From NCBI GenBank assembly GCA_038141425.1, contig JAYQIC010000007.1:186001-250000 (forward strand): 64,000 bases of DNA, written 5' to 3'. The position numbers were made by a program, and so were the translations under genes. This document shows positions 61,468 to 64,000 of the stretch, piece after piece; the first letter of the stretch is position 1; each line of letters opens with the position of its first letter. The notes below the pieces were generated by a model, which was not told the origin of the DNA, made no database searches, and worked only from the letters and a program-made list of their open reading frames with translations. This DNA is from UBA7985 sp038141425. Lineage in GTDB: Bacteria; Pseudomonadota; Alphaproteobacteria; UBA7985.

Positions 61468-63451
61468 TTGCCCTTTGATAAAATTCTGATCGCGAACCGG
61501 GGCGAGATCGCCTGCCGCGTGATCCGCACGGCGCGCGCCATGGGCATCCGCACGGTTGCGGTCTTTTCCGACGCTGACGCTGGTGCCAAGCACGTGCAGA
61601 TGGCCGACGAAGCGGTACGGGTCGGGGAGGCTGCGTCTGCGGCGTCCTACCTACAGGGTCGGCGGATCATCGACGCTGCGCTGAAGACCGGCGCCAAAGC
61701 AATCCATCCCGGCTTTGGCTTTCTCAGCGAAAACGCTGAATTCTGCGAAGCGGTGCAGGCGGCGGGGCTGGTCTGGATCGGCCCACCCACCGGCGCCATC
61801 CGTTCCATGGGAGATAAAATCGAGTCCAAGCGCCTCGCCGCCGCCGCCGGTGTGTCCACCGTACCCGGCTATGTCGGTGAGATCGACAGCCCCGAGCAAG
61901 CCGTTGAGATCGCGACCGAGATCGGTTTTCCGGTGATGATCAAGGCGTCGGCCGGGGGCGGGGGCAAGGGCATGCGCATCGCCGAGAGCGCCGAAGACGT
62001 CGCCGAGGGCTTTCGCGCGGCCCAGGCCGAGGCAAAGGGTGCCTTCGGCGATGACCGCATTTTCATCGAGAAGTTCATCGTCAATCCCCGGCACATCGAA
62101 ATTCAGGTCCTGGCTGACCAGCGCGGCAACATCGTCCATCTGGGCGAGCGCGAGTGTTCGATCCAGCGACGGCACCAGAAGGTAATCGAAGAAGCGCCCT
62201 CGCCCTTGATCGACCCGGAGACCCGGGCCGCCATGGGTGCGGAGGCGATTGCACTGGCGCAGGCGGTCGACTACGCCTCGGCCGGGACGGTGGAATTCAT
62301 CGCCGATCAGGACCGCAATTTCTACTTTCTGGAGATGAATACGCGCATGCAGGTCGAACACCCGGTGACCGAGTTGATACACGATGTCGATCTGGTCGAG
62401 TGGATGATCCGGGTTGCGGCCGGGGAGGAACTGCCCTTCCGCCAGTCCGAAATCGAGCACGAGGGCTGGGCGGTCGAAGCCCGGGTTTACGCCGAGGATC
62501 CGTTGCGCGGGTTCCTGCCGTCCATCGGGCGGCTGGCGGTCTATGAGGAGCCGCAGGGCGAGGGCGTGCGGGTGGATTCCGGCGTCCGCGAAGGCGACGA
62601 GATTTCCATGCACTACGACCCCATGATCGCCAAGGTGATCGCCTTTGGGGCGGACCGCGGAGAGGCGATCGAGCGGCTGGCCGGCGCACTAGATGGCTAC
62701 GTGATCGAGGGGCTGGACCACAACGTTGCCTTCGTCAATCAGGTGCTGGGGGCTGAGCGGTTTCAGTCCGGCGCCCTGACCACGAATTACATTGCTGAGG
62801 AATTCCCCGAGGGCTTTACCCCGGCCCACGTCGCGGGCGGTTCAGACGAGGGCATGCTGGTGGCGCTGGCTGGGCAGGTGCTGCGCGCCAATCAGGCGCT
62901 TGAGGCTGGCAGATGCAGATGGCGCTTACACGGTGCTGGTGGATCGGCAGGCCTATCGCCTGCGGTTTGAAGACAGCGCGGAAGGGCTGAGCCTGCACGT
63001 GGAGGGACCCGAGCCGGGGTCTGCGCAGTTCGGTGCGGATGTACGCGACTGGCGGGCGGGTGAGCGGGTCTACCGCTGCACGCTGGGCGGCCGATCGCTG
63101 GTGCTGCAGGCCCGCCGTCGCGGGCTGGTCTGGACGGTGTCGCACGGGGGGCGGTCGGTGAGCCTGACACCGATGCGGTCTGAGGTTGCTGCGCTCTATG
63201 CCCTCATGCCGGAGCCGAAGGTCGTTGATACCTCGCGGCAGCTGATCTCGCCCATGCCCGGGCTGCTGAAGTCAGTCGCCGTTGAGGTGGGGCAGGCGGT
63301 TAAGGCCGGTGAAACCCTCGCTGTTGTCGAAGCCATGAAGATGGAGAACCTGCTGACGGCTGTTGTCGACGGCGTGGTCGAGAGCATCCCGGCGACCATC
63401 GGTGGGACACTCCGCCGCGATGAGGTGATCCTGACCCTCGAAAAGGGCTGA
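61468..63451 (+). CDS. Acyl-CoA carboxylase alpha subunit (propionyl-CoA carboxylase type)
   Basis: Biotin carboxylase plus biotin carrier in one chain, as in propionyl-, methylcrotonyl- and acetyl-CoA carboxylase alpha subunits. The N-terminal domain begins KILIANRGEIACRVIRTA; the ATP-grasp loop KASAGGGGKGMRIAE is near 167, and EMNTRMQVEHPVTE near 290. The C-terminal biotinyl motif EAMKMEN lies near 627. The BT-like linker and overall 660 aa favour the propionyl-CoA type. TTG 61468 is the start, with GGAGG 6 bases upstream. An extra G near 62910 breaks the frame after QALEA. The beta subunit gene is not in the window. Confidence 0.88.
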
Positions 63452-63493
63452 TCAGTCCTCAGCTGCCGCGGCGGATCAAGTCGATAAGGATAC

Positions 63494-63863
63494 TGCGCGG
63501 GGGAGATTTGTAAGCCGCGAAGCGGCGTCAAATCGAGCCCGCCACCTTATTTTTGCGCTCAAAACGCTTCGCATTTGCGCTCAACACGGCTTTGCCTTTG
63601 AGCGCGGTTTCCATTTACGCTCAACACGGCTTCGCCTTTGAGCGTGTGGGAGATTTTCGGGCCAAGCGTGCGCTTGAATGCTCAAAACGGCTCCGCCTTT
63701 GAGCGCGTGGGAGTCCTTCGGGCCACCTTCCTTATTCGCTCAACATGGCGGAGTTTATCCCGAGCCTGTCGAAGGACCTTTGAGCCTGTTGGCGTCTTTC
63801 ATGAAACAAGGTTGCGCCGACTTGTCCCCGACCGCGCTTCGCGCGGCGGGGCCAAGCGTCGCG
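63494..63863. repeat. Composite palindromic (REP/BIME-like) repeat island, copy B
   Basis: It lies between the convergent carboxylase and tyrS genes. The head (GCGGGGGAGATTTG, then AAGCCGCGAAGCGGCGTCAA) and tail (GTTGCGCCGACTTG to GCCAAGCGTCGCG, 63811-63863) match copy A at 34320-34603 almost base for base. The middle differs: three or four CTCAAA/TTTGAG hairpins plus a GAGCCTGTCGAAGG motif at about 63763-63777, a known REP-type sequence in many proteobacteria. Longer than copy A by about 85 bp. No gene is present between 63452 and 63901. Confidence 0.85.
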
Positions 63864-63901
63864 TAGTCCGGTCCGCTCTGTGAAAACCTGCCAGTGGCGG
63901 T

Positions 63902-64000
63902 TCAGGCAACCAGCAGCACGTGCTTTTTCTTGCCGGCGGAGAGCTTAACGGCGCCCGTATCCGCGTCGACGTCCGCCGCGGTGATCTGTAGGTCCTCGTC
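63902..64000 (-). CDS. tyrS: Tyrosyl-tRNA synthetase, C-terminal fragment
   Basis: Only the last 32 codons and the TGA (63902-63904) are in the window; the gene continues beyond the right edge. The visible tail ends VKLSAGKKKHVLLVA, the typical end of the S4 RNA-binding domain of bacterial TyrS. It converges on the carboxylase gene across repeat island B. The call rests on this short tail only. Confidence 0.75.
   Translation of the reverse strand, partial: DEDLQITAADVDADTGAVKLSAGKKKHVLLVA

Overview
The window reads as a high-GC chromosome segment of a Gram-negative alphaproteobacterium. The evidence is the dcw gene order (rsmH to ftsZ, then lpxC, bamD, recN, ligA), an FtsZ with a very long linker ending in the IPAFLRRQ peptide, the polyprenyl diphosphate synthase/DUF2007 pair, LpxC, BamD, Sua5 and class A RNase P RNA. 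I cannot place it below class. I see no tRNA gene, rRNA, CRISPR array, prophage or insertion sequence.

Layout: (1) 1-7403: a minus-strand methylated-amine operon (two dimethylglycine/sarcosine dehydrogenase-like flavoproteins and a non-pyrrolysine MttB-family methyltransferase) with a divergent LysR regulator and a 9+9 bp palindromic LysR box. (2) 7425-18996: mixed housekeeping genes: polyprenyl diphosphate synthase, DUF2007, DUF2244, dapB, DUF2256, YebC, a lipoprotein with its terminator, galU, YmdB phosphodiesterase, 5-formyl-THF cyclo-ligase with an upstream 6S RNA, gluQ, an unknown membrane protein, glutathione reductase and a SRAP/HMCES protein. (3) 19157-22412: glmU and glmS, which supply UDP-GlcNAc. 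(4) 22458-34317: DUF1761, an LptF/LptG-like permease, an Lrp regulator, msrA, trmN, a TAXI-type binding protein, an M23 lipoprotein, a GlcD-type FAD oxidoreductase, Sua5, a hotdog thioesterase and a ClC channel with CBS domains. (5) 34796-59804: ligA, recN, bamD, lpxC and the dcw cluster ftsZ-ftsA-ftsQ-ddl-murB-murC-murG-ftsW-murD-mraY-murF-murE-ftsI-ftsL-rsmH, all on the minus strand, mostly with overlapping or closely spaced ends. (6) 60077-64000: rnpB, a TerB/J-domain protein, a biotin-dependent carboxylase alpha subunit and the 3' end of tyrS.

Two composite palindromic repeat islands (34320-34603 and 63494-63863) share the same head and tail and lie between convergent genes. They are the most unusual non-coding structures here.

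Caution for any reader: about 47 one-base insertions or deletions, many in homopolymers, break roughly 30 genes, including essential ones such as ftsZ, ftsA, murB, murE, rsmH and glmS. The reading frame resumes immediately each time and restored lengths match the families, so I treat them as sequencing or assembly errors. Coordinates below give the whole restored gene.
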